From NCBI RefSeq assembly GCF_008802405.1, contig NZ_VZDO01000001.1, forward strand, positions 310,001-374,000: a DNA stretch of 64,000 nt. Reading direction: 5' to 3'. The notes below the pieces were generated by a model. That model did not search any database. It was not told the DNA's origin and was given only the letters and a program-made list of their open reading frames with translations. Position numbers and translations under genes: made by a program. Of the stretch, positions 28,109 to 36,075 are shown in pieces. Origin of the DNA: Plantimonas leprariae (GTDB lineage: Bacteria; Pseudomonadota; Alphaproteobacteria; Rhizobiales; Rhizobiaceae). Position 1 is the first letter of the stretch. Each line of letters starts with the position of its first letter.

Positions 28109-29125
28109 ATGCGCGCAGCCGTCATGTACACGCCGGGCGACATCCGCCTGGAGGACGTTCCGAAACCCGTCGCCGGACCCGGCGAGGTGCTGCTGAAGGT
28201 CGATGCCGTCGGCGTCTGCGGCTCGGACCTGCCGCGCATGCTGATCAAAGGCGCACACAAGATGCCGATCATCTGCGGCCACGAGTTCTCCGGCCATATC
28301 GAGGCGGTGGGCGAAGGGGTCGAGGATTTTCGCGAGGGCGAACTGATGGCTGTCGCGCCGCTGATCCCGACCGAGCCGTGCGACCAGTCGCTGACCGGCA
28401 ACTTCTCGCGGGCGCGGAACTACGACTATTTCGGCAGCCGGCGCGACGGCGCCTATGCCGAATACGTCGCGGTGCCGACCGGCAATCTCCTCCGCGCCCC
28501 GGCCGATGCCGACCCGCGCGCCGTCGCGATGACCGATCCCGCCTCCATCGCCCTCCACGCGATCTGGAAGGCGAAGCCGACGATGGGCGATCGCGGCGGC
28601 GTCATCGGCTGCGGCCCGATCGGCCTCTTCGCCATCCAGTGGATGCGGATGATGGGCTGCACGGAGATCGTCGCGGTGGACGTCTCCGAGCGCAAGCTCG
28701 AACAGGCGCGCGAGGCAGGCGCGACCTTCACCTATCTCGCCAACGAAGCGGTACCGACCGAACACGCCTGCGACCTCATCGTCGAGGCGGCGGGCCATCC
28801 GTCCTCGATCAACGCGGCGGCGCGGATGGCGGCGCCCGGCGGCCATGTCGTGTTCATCGGCATCCCGGTCGGCGACGTGAACCTCGCGAACGCGACCTTC
28901 CAGCATTTCCTGCGCCAGGAAGTGTCGCTGCACGGCTCGTGGAACTCGTTCGGCGCGCCCTTCCCTGGCAAGCAGTGGCGGGTGACGCTCGACGCGCTCG
29001 TCACCGGCAAGCTCCAATGGGAGTTCATGATCAGCCACGAACTGCCGCTCGCCGAACTGCCGGCGATGTTCGAGACTTTGAAAGGCAAGAACGACTTCTT
29101 CTCGAAGATCATGTTCCGCCCCTAA
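28109..29125 (+). CDS. Zinc-type alcohol dehydrogenase (GatD-like), structural zinc site lost
   Basis: Medium-chain dehydrogenase of 338 residues close to galactitol-1-phosphate 5-dehydrogenases. Catalytic zinc ligands are present (Cys in VGVCGSDLP, His-Glu in ICGHEFSGH), as is the Rossmann motif IGCGPIGLFAIQ. In the lobe that normally holds four structural-zinc cysteines, the alignment of PLIPTEPCDQSLTGNFSRA keeps only one; the others are Thr, Ser and Ala. A polyol or phosphorylated polyol substrate is inferred. Confidence 0.9.
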   Translation: MRAAVMYTPGDIRLEDVPKPVAGPGEVLLKVDAVGVCGSDLPRMLIKGAHKMPIICGHEFSGHIEAVGEGVEDFREGELMAVAPLIPTEPCDQSLTGNFSRARNYDYFGSRRDGAYAEYVAVPTGNLLRAPADADPRAVAMTDPASIALHAIWKAKPTMGDRGGVIGCGPIGLFAIQWMRMMGCTEIVAVDVSERKLEQAREAGATFTYLANEAVPTEHACDLIVEAAGHPSSINAAARMAAPGGHVVFIGIPVGDVNLANATFQHFLRQEVSLHGSWNSFGAPFPGKQWRVTLDALVTGKLQWEFMISHELPLAELPAMFETLKGKNDFFSKIMFRP

Positions 29126-29135
29126 ATCTCCCCGC

Positions 29136-30656
29136 ATGTCGCTGCTCCTCGGCCTCGATTTCGGCACCGGTGGCGTCCGGGTCGGCGTGTTCGATCTGGA
29201 CGCCCGGCGCATGCTGGCCGAGCGGGAGGCGGAATACGGCACGCGCCACCCGAAGCCCGGCTGGGCCGAGCAGTCGCCGGCCGACTGGTGGGAAGCGCTC
29301 GGCAAGGCGTCGCGCGCCGTCATGGCGGACCTCGGGCGCCCGGAGATCGCCGGCATCTGCGCCGCGACCACCGCCTCCACCGTCGTCGCCTGCGAGCGGA
29401 ACGGCATTCCGCTCCAGCCGGCACTGCTCTGGATGGACTGCCGGGCGGCGGCCGAGTCCGACGCGACGGCACGTGCCAACCATCCGGTGCTCGCCTATTC
29501 CGGCGGCAGCGACGCGGCCGAATGGCTGGTGCCGAAGGCGATGTGGCTCGCCCGGCACGAGCCCGCCGTCTACGCGCGGGCCGGCGTGATCTGCGAATGC
29601 CTCGACTGGATCAACTTCCGGCTCACCGGCCGCTGGGTCGGCTCGCGCATGAACGCGACCTGCAAGTGGAACTGGGACAGCGTCGCAGGGCGCTTCCACG
29701 ACGATCTCTTCGCGGAACTCGGCGTGCCGGACCTGGCGGAGAAGCTGCCGCAGCCGATCCTGCCGGTCGGTGCACCTGTCGAACGGTTGAGTCGAGAAGT
29801 GGCGGATCATCTCGGCCTGTCCAACCGCCCGGTCGTCGCGCAGGGCGGCATCGACGCGCATATCGGCATGGTCGGCGCCGACACGATCGAGCCGGGTGAC
29901 CTCCTGATGATCGGCGGCACCTCCGTCGTGCACCTCTTCCAGCTTGGGGCGGAGCAGCCCGTCACCGGCTTCTGGGGCCCCTACCCGCACGCGCTGGTCG
30001 ACGGCCGCTGGCTGGTCGAGGCCGGACAGGTGTCGGCCGGCTCGGTGCTGTCGTGGTTCTCGCGAGAAATCTTCGCGCTCGATCAGGCCGGGCACGACGA
30101 ACTCTGCGAAGCGGCGGGCCGCATTCCGGTCGGCGGCAGCGGCCTCCTCGCGCTCGACTACTTCATGGGCAACCGCACGCCCTATCGCGACCCGCACCTG
30201 CGCGGCGCGGTGCTCGGCCTGTCGCTCGGCCACGACCGCGCCGCCCTCTACCATGCGGCGGTCGAGGGCGTCGCGCTCGCCTCCGCCAACGTCCTGAAGC
30301 GGATGGACGAACTCGGCGTGCCCTGCCGGCGGATCGTCACCTCCGGCGGCTATTCGCGCAACCCGCTCTGGCTGAAGGCGACGGTCGACGCGATCGGGCG
30401 GCCCGTCGAACTCCCGTCGAAGGCGAACCTGACGATCATCGGCGCGTGCGCCTGCGCCGCGGCCGGCGCCGGCCTCGTGCCGGATCTCGACGCCGCCGCG
30501 AAAGCCGTGGTGCCGCCGGCGAGGCCGGTCGAGCCGGACCTCGCGGCGCACGCCCGTTATCGCGAGCTCTTGGAGGACTATCTGGAAGCGACCGAACTGC
30601 TGGCGCCCCTGTCGCGCCGGCTCGCCGCGCGCCAGACGAGGGGGACGCCGCCATGA
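29136..30656 (+). CDS. FGGY family carbohydrate kinase 2
   Basis: Second full-length FGGY kinase in the operon (506 residues). It has LDFGTGGVRVGVFD at the N-terminus, ATTASTVVACERNG, the catalytic-type Asp region QGGIDAHIGMVG and the C-terminal SGGYSRNPLWLKATVDA. It lacks the QMHG loop of kinase 1 and has MNATCKWNWD, a ribulokinase/erythritol-kinase-like feature, so it probably has a different substrate. Its stop overlaps the start of the SorC regulator. Confidence 0.9.
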   Translation: MSLLLGLDFGTGGVRVGVFDLDARRMLAEREAEYGTRHPKPGWAEQSPADWWEALGKASRAVMADLGRPEIAGICAATTASTVVACERNGIPLQPALLWMDCRAAAESDATARANHPVLAYSGGSDAAEWLVPKAMWLARHEPAVYARAGVICECLDWINFRLTGRWVGSRMNATCKWNWDSVAGRFHDDLFAELGVPDLAEKLPQPILPVGAPVERLSREVADHLGLSNRPVVAQGGIDAHIGMVGADTIEPGDLLMIGGTSVVHLFQLGAEQPVTGFWGPYPHALVDGRWLVEAGQVSAGSVLSWFSREIFALDQAGHDELCEAAGRIPVGGSGLLALDYFMGNRTPYRDPHLRGAVLGLSLGHDRAALYHAAVEGVALASANVLKRMDELGVPCRRIVTSGGYSRNPLWLKATVDAIGRPVELPSKANLTIIGACACAAAGAGLVPDLDAAAKAVVPPARPVEPDLAAHARYRELLEDYLEATELLAPLSRRLAARQTRGTPP

Positions 30657-31651
30657 ACGCCCCGGTGCCGGACCGCGAGATCCAGTTCCGCACGATGTCG
30701 GGCGAGCAGCGGGAATCGCTGATGGTGCAGGTCGCCAAGCGCTACTACGACCTCGGGATGACGATGGGCGACCTCGCCAGGGAGCTCGGCCTGACCCGCT
30801 GGCAGGCGAGCCGCCTCCTGACGGAAGCGCGCGAGACCGGCATCGTCCGGATCGAGATCATGCCCCGCGCCCCACGTCTTCCGGCGCTCGAAAGCCGGCT
30901 GCAGCGCCGCTGGAATCTGAAAGAGGCGGTGGTCGTGCCGACCGGCGGCGAGAGCGACGAGCGCCTCGTCTTGAACGCCGTCGCGCGGGCCGCGGCGCAG
31001 TTCCTCGCCGGCCTCGGCCGCGTGCCGCTGATCGGCGTGTCCTGGGGCCGCACGATGAGCGCGGTGGCGGCGCACCTGCCGCCGTTCTGGAACGAGGGCG
31101 TCGAGGTCGTGCTCCTCAACGGCGCGATGAACATCCGCAGCCCCTCGGTGCGCACCAACAACACGGCCGAACTCTTCGCCCGGTCCGCCAACGGCACGGC
31201 GACGCTGCTGCCGGTCCCGGCGATCGTCGGCAGCGCCGCGACCCGCCTCGCATTGGAACAGGACCCGACGATCGCCGGCGTCCTCGAACTCGGCCGGCGC
31301 GCGCCGGTGATCTGCTTCGGCATGGGCACGATCGCGCCGGACTCGGTGCTCGTCCAGTCGGGTTTCGTGACGGAGGCGGAAACCGCAGCGCTGGCGCAAA
31401 AGGGCGCGGTCGGCGACATCCTCAGCCGCTACGTCGACGCGGAAGGACGGATCGTCGATGCGGAGATCGACGCCCGCACCATCGCGCTCGATCTCGGCCT
31501 TGCGTCAGGGCGCGACCTGTCGATCGGCGTCGCGGCCGGCCGGGCGAAGCACGCGGTTGCCCGTGCCTGCCTCCATGCCGGCTACCTCAGCGCCTTGGTG
31601 ACGGACGAGGAAACCGCCGGCCTGCTACTGGCCGACGCCGACGCCGGCTGA
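30653..31651 (+). CDS. SorC/DeoR-type sugar-binding transcriptional regulator
   Basis: Regulator of 332 residues. The N-terminal HTH reads YYDLGMTMGDLARELGLTR, and the C-terminal sugar-phosphate-binding domain has LIGVSWGRTMSAVAAHL, FGMGTIAPDS and VGDILSRYVDAEG. SorC proteins sense phosphorylated sugars; EryD of Brucella is of this class. It is the last gene of the plus arm, so the locus carries two regulators, this one and the RpiR protein. Confidence 0.9.
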   Translation: MNAPVPDREIQFRTMSGEQRESLMVQVAKRYYDLGMTMGDLARELGLTRWQASRLLTEARETGIVRIEIMPRAPRLPALESRLQRRWNLKEAVVVPTGGESDERLVLNAVARAAAQFLAGLGRVPLIGVSWGRTMSAVAAHLPPFWNEGVEVVLLNGAMNIRSPSVRTNNTAELFARSANGTATLLPVPAIVGSAATRLALEQDPTIAGVLELGRRAPVICFGMGTIAPDSVLVQSGFVTEAETAALAQKGAVGDILSRYVDAEGRIVDAEIDARTIALDLGLASGRDLSIGVAAGRAKHAVARACLHAGYLSALVTDEETAGLLLADADAG

Positions 31652-31693
31652 GTTGCCGATCGCGGGCAGGAGGGCTACGCCGGCTGCCGCTCG

Positions 31694-32446
31694 TCACGGC
31701 CGCTTCCCGGCTTTTGCTCGGGCCGGACCTTTCGTCAGGTCGATCACCACCCGGATGCGGCCCGGCCGCGACGCCGTCACCCGTGTGATGCCGAGCCCGG
31801 CCGCGAACATCCGCTGCCACGCGGCGGCCTTGAGAGGCCGGTCCGGCAGCTTCGCGGTGAGGCCCCGCGCCGCGAGCTTTCCGCAGGCCTTGCCGAACTC
31901 CATGCCATCGGCGATCGGCAGCGTCGCGAGCTCGGTTTTCGCCCGCAGCCAGTCCTCCGCCGGATGACCGGTGATCCAGAGCACGTAGTCCTGTGTTTCC
32001 AGGGGCAGTCCGCCCCGGCCCTGCCGCCAGGCGTCGACCCGTCCGGGGCCGGCATTGTAGGCGGCGGCGGCCAGCCCGATGTTGCCGAACCGCGCCTTGA
32101 GATCGGTCAGGTAGCGCGCCGACGCCGTCAGGGCCGCGGCCGCGTCGAACGGATCGGCGAGACCCCGCTCGGCCGCGGTCGAGGGGAGGAACTGCGCGAT
32201 GCCCTGCGCGCCCTTCCAGCTCACCGCCGCGGGGTTGAACAGGCTTTCCCGCCAGATCAGCCGGGCGAAGAACGAGGCGGGCAGCGCCTGCCGCTCCGCT
32301 TCCTCCGCGATGACGCGGCAGGCATCCGCTGCAAAGGATGCCTTGCGGATGCGCGCGAGCGACTCGTCGGCCGCGAGCGATGAACCGCACGCGAGCGTCA
32401 GCACGAGGCCGGCCGCGGCGAGGAGCGTGTGGAGGGGCGGTGCCAT
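31694..32446 (-). CDS. Soluble or membrane-bound lytic transglycosylase (SLT family)
   Basis: Peptidoglycan-cleaving lytic transglycosylase, 250 residues. The catalytic Glu is in LIWRESLFNPAAVSWKG, followed by GIAQFLPSTA and the fold motif AAAAYNAGPGRVDAW. A signal peptide (MAPPLHTLLAAAGLVLTLA) ends before a Cys, but the -3 residue is Thr, so lipidation is uncertain. The ATG at 32446 is chosen because it starts the signal peptide. It is convergent with the SorC gene and monocistronic. Confidence 0.88.
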   Translation of the reverse strand: MAPPLHTLLAAAGLVLTLACGSSLAADESLARIRKASFAADACRVIAEEAERQALPASFFARLIWRESLFNPAAVSWKGAQGIAQFLPSTAAERGLADPFDAAAALTASARYLTDLKARFGNIGLAAAAYNAGPGRVDAWRQGRGGLPLETQDYVLWITGHPAEDWLRAKTELATLPIADGMEFGKACGKLAARGLTAKLPDRPLKAAAWQRMFAAGLGITRVTASRPGRIRVVIDLTKGPARAKAGKRP

Positions 32447-32561
32447 GGTCCTGCCACGCATGCCGGCAAACCCGCCGGTTTCGTGGCGGTCGCCGCCGCA
32501 GGCACGATCCTGCGCCGGCTGCGCAAGGAGGGTGTTGCGCTTCGCGCGAGGAGGCGCTAAC

Positions 32562-32666
32562 CCTCGCGCCATCACAGGGGTGCTCCGCGATGCCGGGGCT
32601 GAGATTGGGAGCGCGGAGGCTCCCGGACCCTTCGAAGCTGACCTGGGTAATGCCAGCGGAGCGAGG
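32562..32666 (+). promoter_or_regulatory. TPP (thiamine pyrophosphate) riboswitch
   Basis: The conserved THI-box parts are present in order: ACAGGGGTGC at 32574, GGCTGAGA near 32597, GGACCCTTCGAAGCTGACC around 32625, and CTGGGTAATGCCAGCG at 32643-32658. CCTCGC at 32562-32567 can pair with GCGAGG at 32661-32666, closing the aptamer. That 3' strand contains the Shine-Dalgarno of ykoF (GAGGTGG, ATG at 32673), so TPP binding would hide it and stop translation. Confidence 0.93.
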
Positions 32667-32672
32667 TGGACG

Positions 32673-33287
32673 ATGTTTTCCGGCGCGCAAGTTTCCCTCT
32701 ATCCGATGACGGACGATTTCGTCTCCGTCATCCTCGGCGCGCTCCGCGCCCTCGATCCCTATCGCGACCGCTTCCGGATCGAGACCGACGACCTGTCGAC
32801 GCTCGTCGTCGGCCCGCCGGACGAGCTCTATCCCGCCATGCGCGACCTCTTCGTCGCGGCCGCCCGCACCGGCGTCCACACGGTGCTGCACGCCACGGTC
32901 TCGCGAGGCTGCCCCGGCGAGCCGGACGCCGAGATCTGCGAGGTCCCGGACGGCTACACGATGCTCGCCGATCGGGGCGAGCGGATCGAGGCGGCGCTGG
33001 CCGCCGCCGCCGCCGCGCCGCGCCTCGGCCAGACGGTCGCCGCGCAGTTTTCCTACTATCCGCTGAGCGCCGCCGAGCGGCACATGCACGAGATCTACGA
33101 CGCGATCGACTTCCTGAAGGGCTCCGGCACGTTCAGTCGCGCGAAGAATTTCTGCACCGCGCTCGAAGGCGACGCCGGCCCGGTCTTCGCGACCCTCTCG
33201 GAAGCCTTCCTGCGCTTCTCTCCGCCGGAAGCGCATGTCGCGATCGACCTTACCGTGTCCGCCAACAGTCCGAGCCGCCGCGCCTGA
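32673..33287 (+). CDS. ykoF: YkoF-type thiamine/hydroxymethylpyrimidine-binding protein
   Basis: Small soluble protein of 204 residues with the two-lobe YkoF fold (AQVSLYPMTDDFVSVI at the N-terminus; VAAQFSYYPLSA and FSRAKNFCTALEGD in the second half). YkoF binds thiamine or its pyrimidine part. It is first in a riboswitch-controlled operon with a ThiXYZ importer, so it likely helps deliver or sense hydroxymethylpyrimidine. The start is set by the Shine-Dalgarno inside the riboswitch. Confidence 0.9.
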   Translation: MFSGAQVSLYPMTDDFVSVILGALRALDPYRDRFRIETDDLSTLVVGPPDELYPAMRDLFVAAARTGVHTVLHATVSRGCPGEPDAEICEVPDGYTMLADRGERIEAALAAAAAAPRLGQTVAAQFSYYPLSAAERHMHEIYDAIDFLKGSGTFSRAKNFCTALEGDAGPVFATLSEAFLRFSPPEAHVAIDLTVSANSPSRRA

Positions 33288-33302
33288 CGGGACGCGCCGA
33301 CG

Positions 33303-34100
33303 GTGGCGCTCGACAAGCTTTCGACATCGAAGATGCGTCGCCTCTCGCGCACCTGGCCCGCCCTCGTCTCGCTCGGCGCGGTTCTCGTCGCGTGGGAACT
33401 CTACGCGCGGCTGGCCGGCGTCCGGCCGACCTTCCTGCCCGCCCCGACGCGGGTCCTCAATCAGATGTTGCAGCAGCGCGCCGTTCTCCTCGACAACGCG
33501 CTGCCGACCCTCGCCGCGACCCTCGGCGGCTTCGCGCTGTCGCTTGTCGCGAGCTTCGCGCTCTCGGTCCTGATCGACTTCTCGGCCTTCCTGCGGCGGG
33601 CGCTGTTTCCGCTGTTCATCGTCAGCCAGACCCTGCCGCTCGTCGCCATCGCGCCGCTGGTCGTGCTCTGGTTCGGCTTCGGCCTCCTGCCGAAGCTCCT
33701 CCTGGTGGCGCTCGTGACCTTCTTCCCGATGCTGGTCGCGCTCGTCGACGGCTACCGCTCCACCGACCCCGAGATGGAATGGCTGCTCCGCTCGATGGGC
33801 GCTTCGCGGCTTCAGGTGTTCCGGCGGGCGCGGCTGCCCTCGGCCCTGCCCTTCTTCTTCGCGGGGCTCCGCATCTCGATCACCTATGCCGTGGTCGGGG
33901 CGATCTTCGCCGAATATGCCGGCGCGGCGAAGGGGCTCGGCATCTTCATGCTCGGCGCGAAGAACAACTTCCGGCCCGATCTCGTCCTCGCCGCGGTCGC
34001 GGTCAGCGCCGGGCTGACGCTCGCCCTCTTCGCCCTCGCCATTCTCGCCGAGCGCCTCGCGACGCCGTGGAACCGGCCGACCCGCGAGGCGGACCGATGA
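33303..34100 (+). CDS. thiX: Hydroxymethylpyrimidine ABC transporter permease ThiX
   Basis: Inner-membrane permease of 265 residues in the nitrate/taurine/thiamine-precursor family, with about six hydrophobic segments. The EAA loop is seen at EMEWLLRSMGASRLQVFRRA. The start is GTG at 33303. The substrate (formyl-aminopyrimidine or HMP) is inferred from the riboswitch and from ThiY. Its stop overlaps the thiZ start (ATGA). Confidence 0.9.
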   Translation: MALDKLSTSKMRRLSRTWPALVSLGAVLVAWELYARLAGVRPTFLPAPTRVLNQMLQQRAVLLDNALPTLAATLGGFALSLVASFALSVLIDFSAFLRRALFPLFIVSQTLPLVAIAPLVVLWFGFGLLPKLLLVALVTFFPMLVALVDGYRSTDPEMEWLLRSMGASRLQVFRRARLPSALPFFFAGLRISITYAVVGAIFAEYAGAAKGLGIFMLGAKNNFRPDLVLAAVAVSAGLTLALFALAILAERLATPWNRPTREADR

Positions 34101-34960
34101 CGGAAGCGCCTCGGCTGGCCTTGCGCGCGGTGGCGAAGTCCTTCGGCACTCTCCGGGTGCTGGCGGACGTGTCGCTCGACGTCCGGGCCGGCGAGTTCGT
34201 TTCGATCCTCGGGCCGTCCGGCGCCGGCAAGTCCACCGTCTTCCGGCTGCTTACCAGCGGCGATGCGCCCGACGGCGGCGAGATCCGGTTCGACGGCGAG
34301 CCGCTAAGGGCAGCCGGCGGCTGCTTCGCCCTCATGCCGCAGCGCGACGTCCTGATGCCCTGGCGGCGCGTCCTCGACAACGCGACCCTCGGCCTCGAGA
34401 TCCAGGGGCTCGGCCGCCGCGAGGCGCGCGAGCGCGTCCGGCCCCTGCTGGAGTTGTTCGGCCTCGCCGGCTTCGAGCGGCACTACCCCTCGGAGCTTTC
34501 CGGCGGCATGCGCCAGCGCGTCGCGCTGCTGCGCACCGTCGTCCAGGCGCGCGACATGCTGCTTCTCGACGAGCCGTTCGGCGCGCTGGACGCGCTGACG
34601 CGGGCGGCGATGCAGCGCTGGCTGGCCGGGATGTGGGAGCGGCACCGCTGGACCGCGCTGCTGATCACTCACGACGTGCGCGAGGCAGTGTTCCTGTCGG
34701 ACCGCATCTTCGTCCTGTCCGAGCGGCCGGCACGGGTGGTGCGCGAGATTTCGGTTCCCTTGCCCCGCCCGCGCCCGGCGGTGCCGCCGCCGCTCGCGGC
34801 CGAGATCGAAGCCGACCTTCTCGAAACCCTGCTCGATCCATCGATGAAACGCGAGGCCCAGCCGTGCCCAATCCCTCCCGCCGCCGCTTCCTCGCTCTCG
34901 CCGCCGCCGCGACGGCCGCGCTCGCGCCTCGCGCCAAGGCTCAATCCGGCAAGCGCGTGA
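34097..34960 (+). CDS. thiZ: Hydroxymethylpyrimidine ABC transporter ATPase ThiZ
   Basis: Nitrate/taurine-family ATPase, 287 residues: Walker A LGPSGAGKSTVFRLL, signature LSGGMRQRVALLR, Walker B MLLLDEPFGALD and H-loop LLITHDVREAV. The last 32 residues (from about 256) are Pro/Ser/Arg-rich and are read in a different frame through the signal-peptide region of thiY, giving a 97-bp overlap. The fold is complete before that tail. Confidence 0.92.
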   Translation: MTEAPRLALRAVAKSFGTLRVLADVSLDVRAGEFVSILGPSGAGKSTVFRLLTSGDAPDGGEIRFDGEPLRAAGGCFALMPQRDVLMPWRRVLDNATLGLEIQGLGRREARERVRPLLELFGLAGFERHYPSELSGGMRQRVALLRTVVQARDMLLLDEPFGALDALTRAAMQRWLAGMWERHRWTALLITHDVREAVFLSDRIFVLSERPARVVREISVPLPRPRPAVPPPLAAEIEADLLETLLDPSMKREAQPCPIPPAAASSLSPPPRRPRSRLAPRLNPASA

Positions 34961-35877
34961 CCGTCGCGCTCGACTGGACGCCGAACACCAACCATATCGG
35001 CCTCTTCGTCGCGCGGGAGAAAGGCTTCTACGGCGAGGCCGGGCTTGGCGTCGAAATCCTGCCCTACACCGACACCGCGGCCGGCACGCTCGTCGCGAAC
35101 GGCGTCGCGGATTTCGGCATCCTCAGCACCATCGGCCTCTGCACCCAAAAGGCGGCGGGCGCCGATCTCCGAGGCGTCTTCGCGGTGACGCGGAAGGAAA
35201 CCGGCCGCGTCGTCTTCGATGCGGGGCGAAACGACATCCAGCGCCCGCGCGACCTCGACGGCCGCACCTATGGCGGCTTCGGCAGCGCCTGGGAGAACGC
35301 GCTGATCGACTCGATCGTCCGGCACGACGGGGGCAAGGGCGAGTTCCGCACGGTGACGCTCGGCACCTCCGCCTACGAGGCGCTGGCGAGCGGCGCGGTG
35401 GACTTCACGCTGGAGGTCGCGACCTGGGAAGGCGTCGAGGCCGAGCTCGCCGGCCGCCGGCAGCGCGCCTTCACCTACGCCGACTACGGCGTTCCCGACG
35501 AGCACACGACGCTGATCGGGTCGAGCGACGGCTATCTCGCGGCGAACGGCGACGCGACGAAGGCCTTTCTCGCGGCGACCCGGCGCGGGCAGCTCTTCGC
35601 GGCCGAGCACGCGGCGGAGGCCGCCGACATCCTCATCGCCGCGAACGGCGCGACGCCCCTCGACGCGGAGCTCGTCCGCGCCTCGCTGAAGACCTTGAAC
35701 GACGGCGGCTACCTGAAGGGCCCCGACGGCGCGGTCGGAACGTTCGAGCCGGCCAAGATCGAGGCGATGGGCCGCTACCTGTTCGAGGCGGGCATCCTCC
35801 TCGACGCCGACGGGAAGCCCTTGACGGCGGCGCCGGACTTCGCAGCGTACTATACGAATTCCTTCCTTGCTCCCTGA
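34864..35877 (+). CDS. thiY: Hydroxymethylpyrimidine-binding protein ThiY
   Basis: Periplasmic substrate-binding protein of 337 residues, NMT1/THI5-like. A twin-arginine signal (NPSRRRFLALAAAATAAL) suggests Tat export in folded form. The ligand-domain start VALDWTPNTNHIGLFVAREK is the typical THI5/ThiY pattern. The start is a GTG at 34864, inside thiZ. It supplies pyrimidine precursor to ThiXZ. Confidence 0.92.
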   Translation: MPNPSRRRFLALAAAATAALAPRAKAQSGKRVTVALDWTPNTNHIGLFVAREKGFYGEAGLGVEILPYTDTAAGTLVANGVADFGILSTIGLCTQKAAGADLRGVFAVTRKETGRVVFDAGRNDIQRPRDLDGRTYGGFGSAWENALIDSIVRHDGGKGEFRTVTLGTSAYEALASGAVDFTLEVATWEGVEAELAGRRQRAFTYADYGVPDEHTTLIGSSDGYLAANGDATKAFLAATRRGQLFAAEHAAEAADILIAANGATPLDAELVRASLKTLNDGGYLKGPDGAVGTFEPAKIEAMGRYLFEAGILLDADGKPLTAAPDFAAYYTNSFLAP

Positions 35878-35883
35878 AGGCCG

Positions 35884-36075
35884 ATGCCCCTCGCCGACAA
35901 CGTCCTTCGCCTGCGCGTCACCGACGGAAAGACGATCGAAGAGGTCGCGGACGGTGCGAAGCTGCCGCCGGCGCTGGTCGCGGCGATCGAGGGCGGCCGC
36001 CGCTCCGTGCCGCCGAAATCCCTGAAGGCGCTGGCGACCTATTTCGGCGTCAGCGTCGAGTTCCTGCAGCGCTGA
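35884..36075 (+). CDS. Small XRE-like helix-turn-helix protein
   Basis: A 63-residue protein that is almost entirely one HTH: TIEEVADGAKLPPALVAAIE gives the two helices, and LKALATYFGVSVEFLQR the last helix. It lies 6 bp after thiY and is likely in the same riboswitch-controlled transcript. No other domain is present. A DNA-binding role is likely; the target is unknown. The stop is directly against the left arm of the inverted repeat at 36075. Confidence 0.7.
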   Translation: MPLADNVLRLRVTDGKTIEEVADGAKLPPALVAAIEGGRRSVPPKSLKALATYFGVSVEFLQR

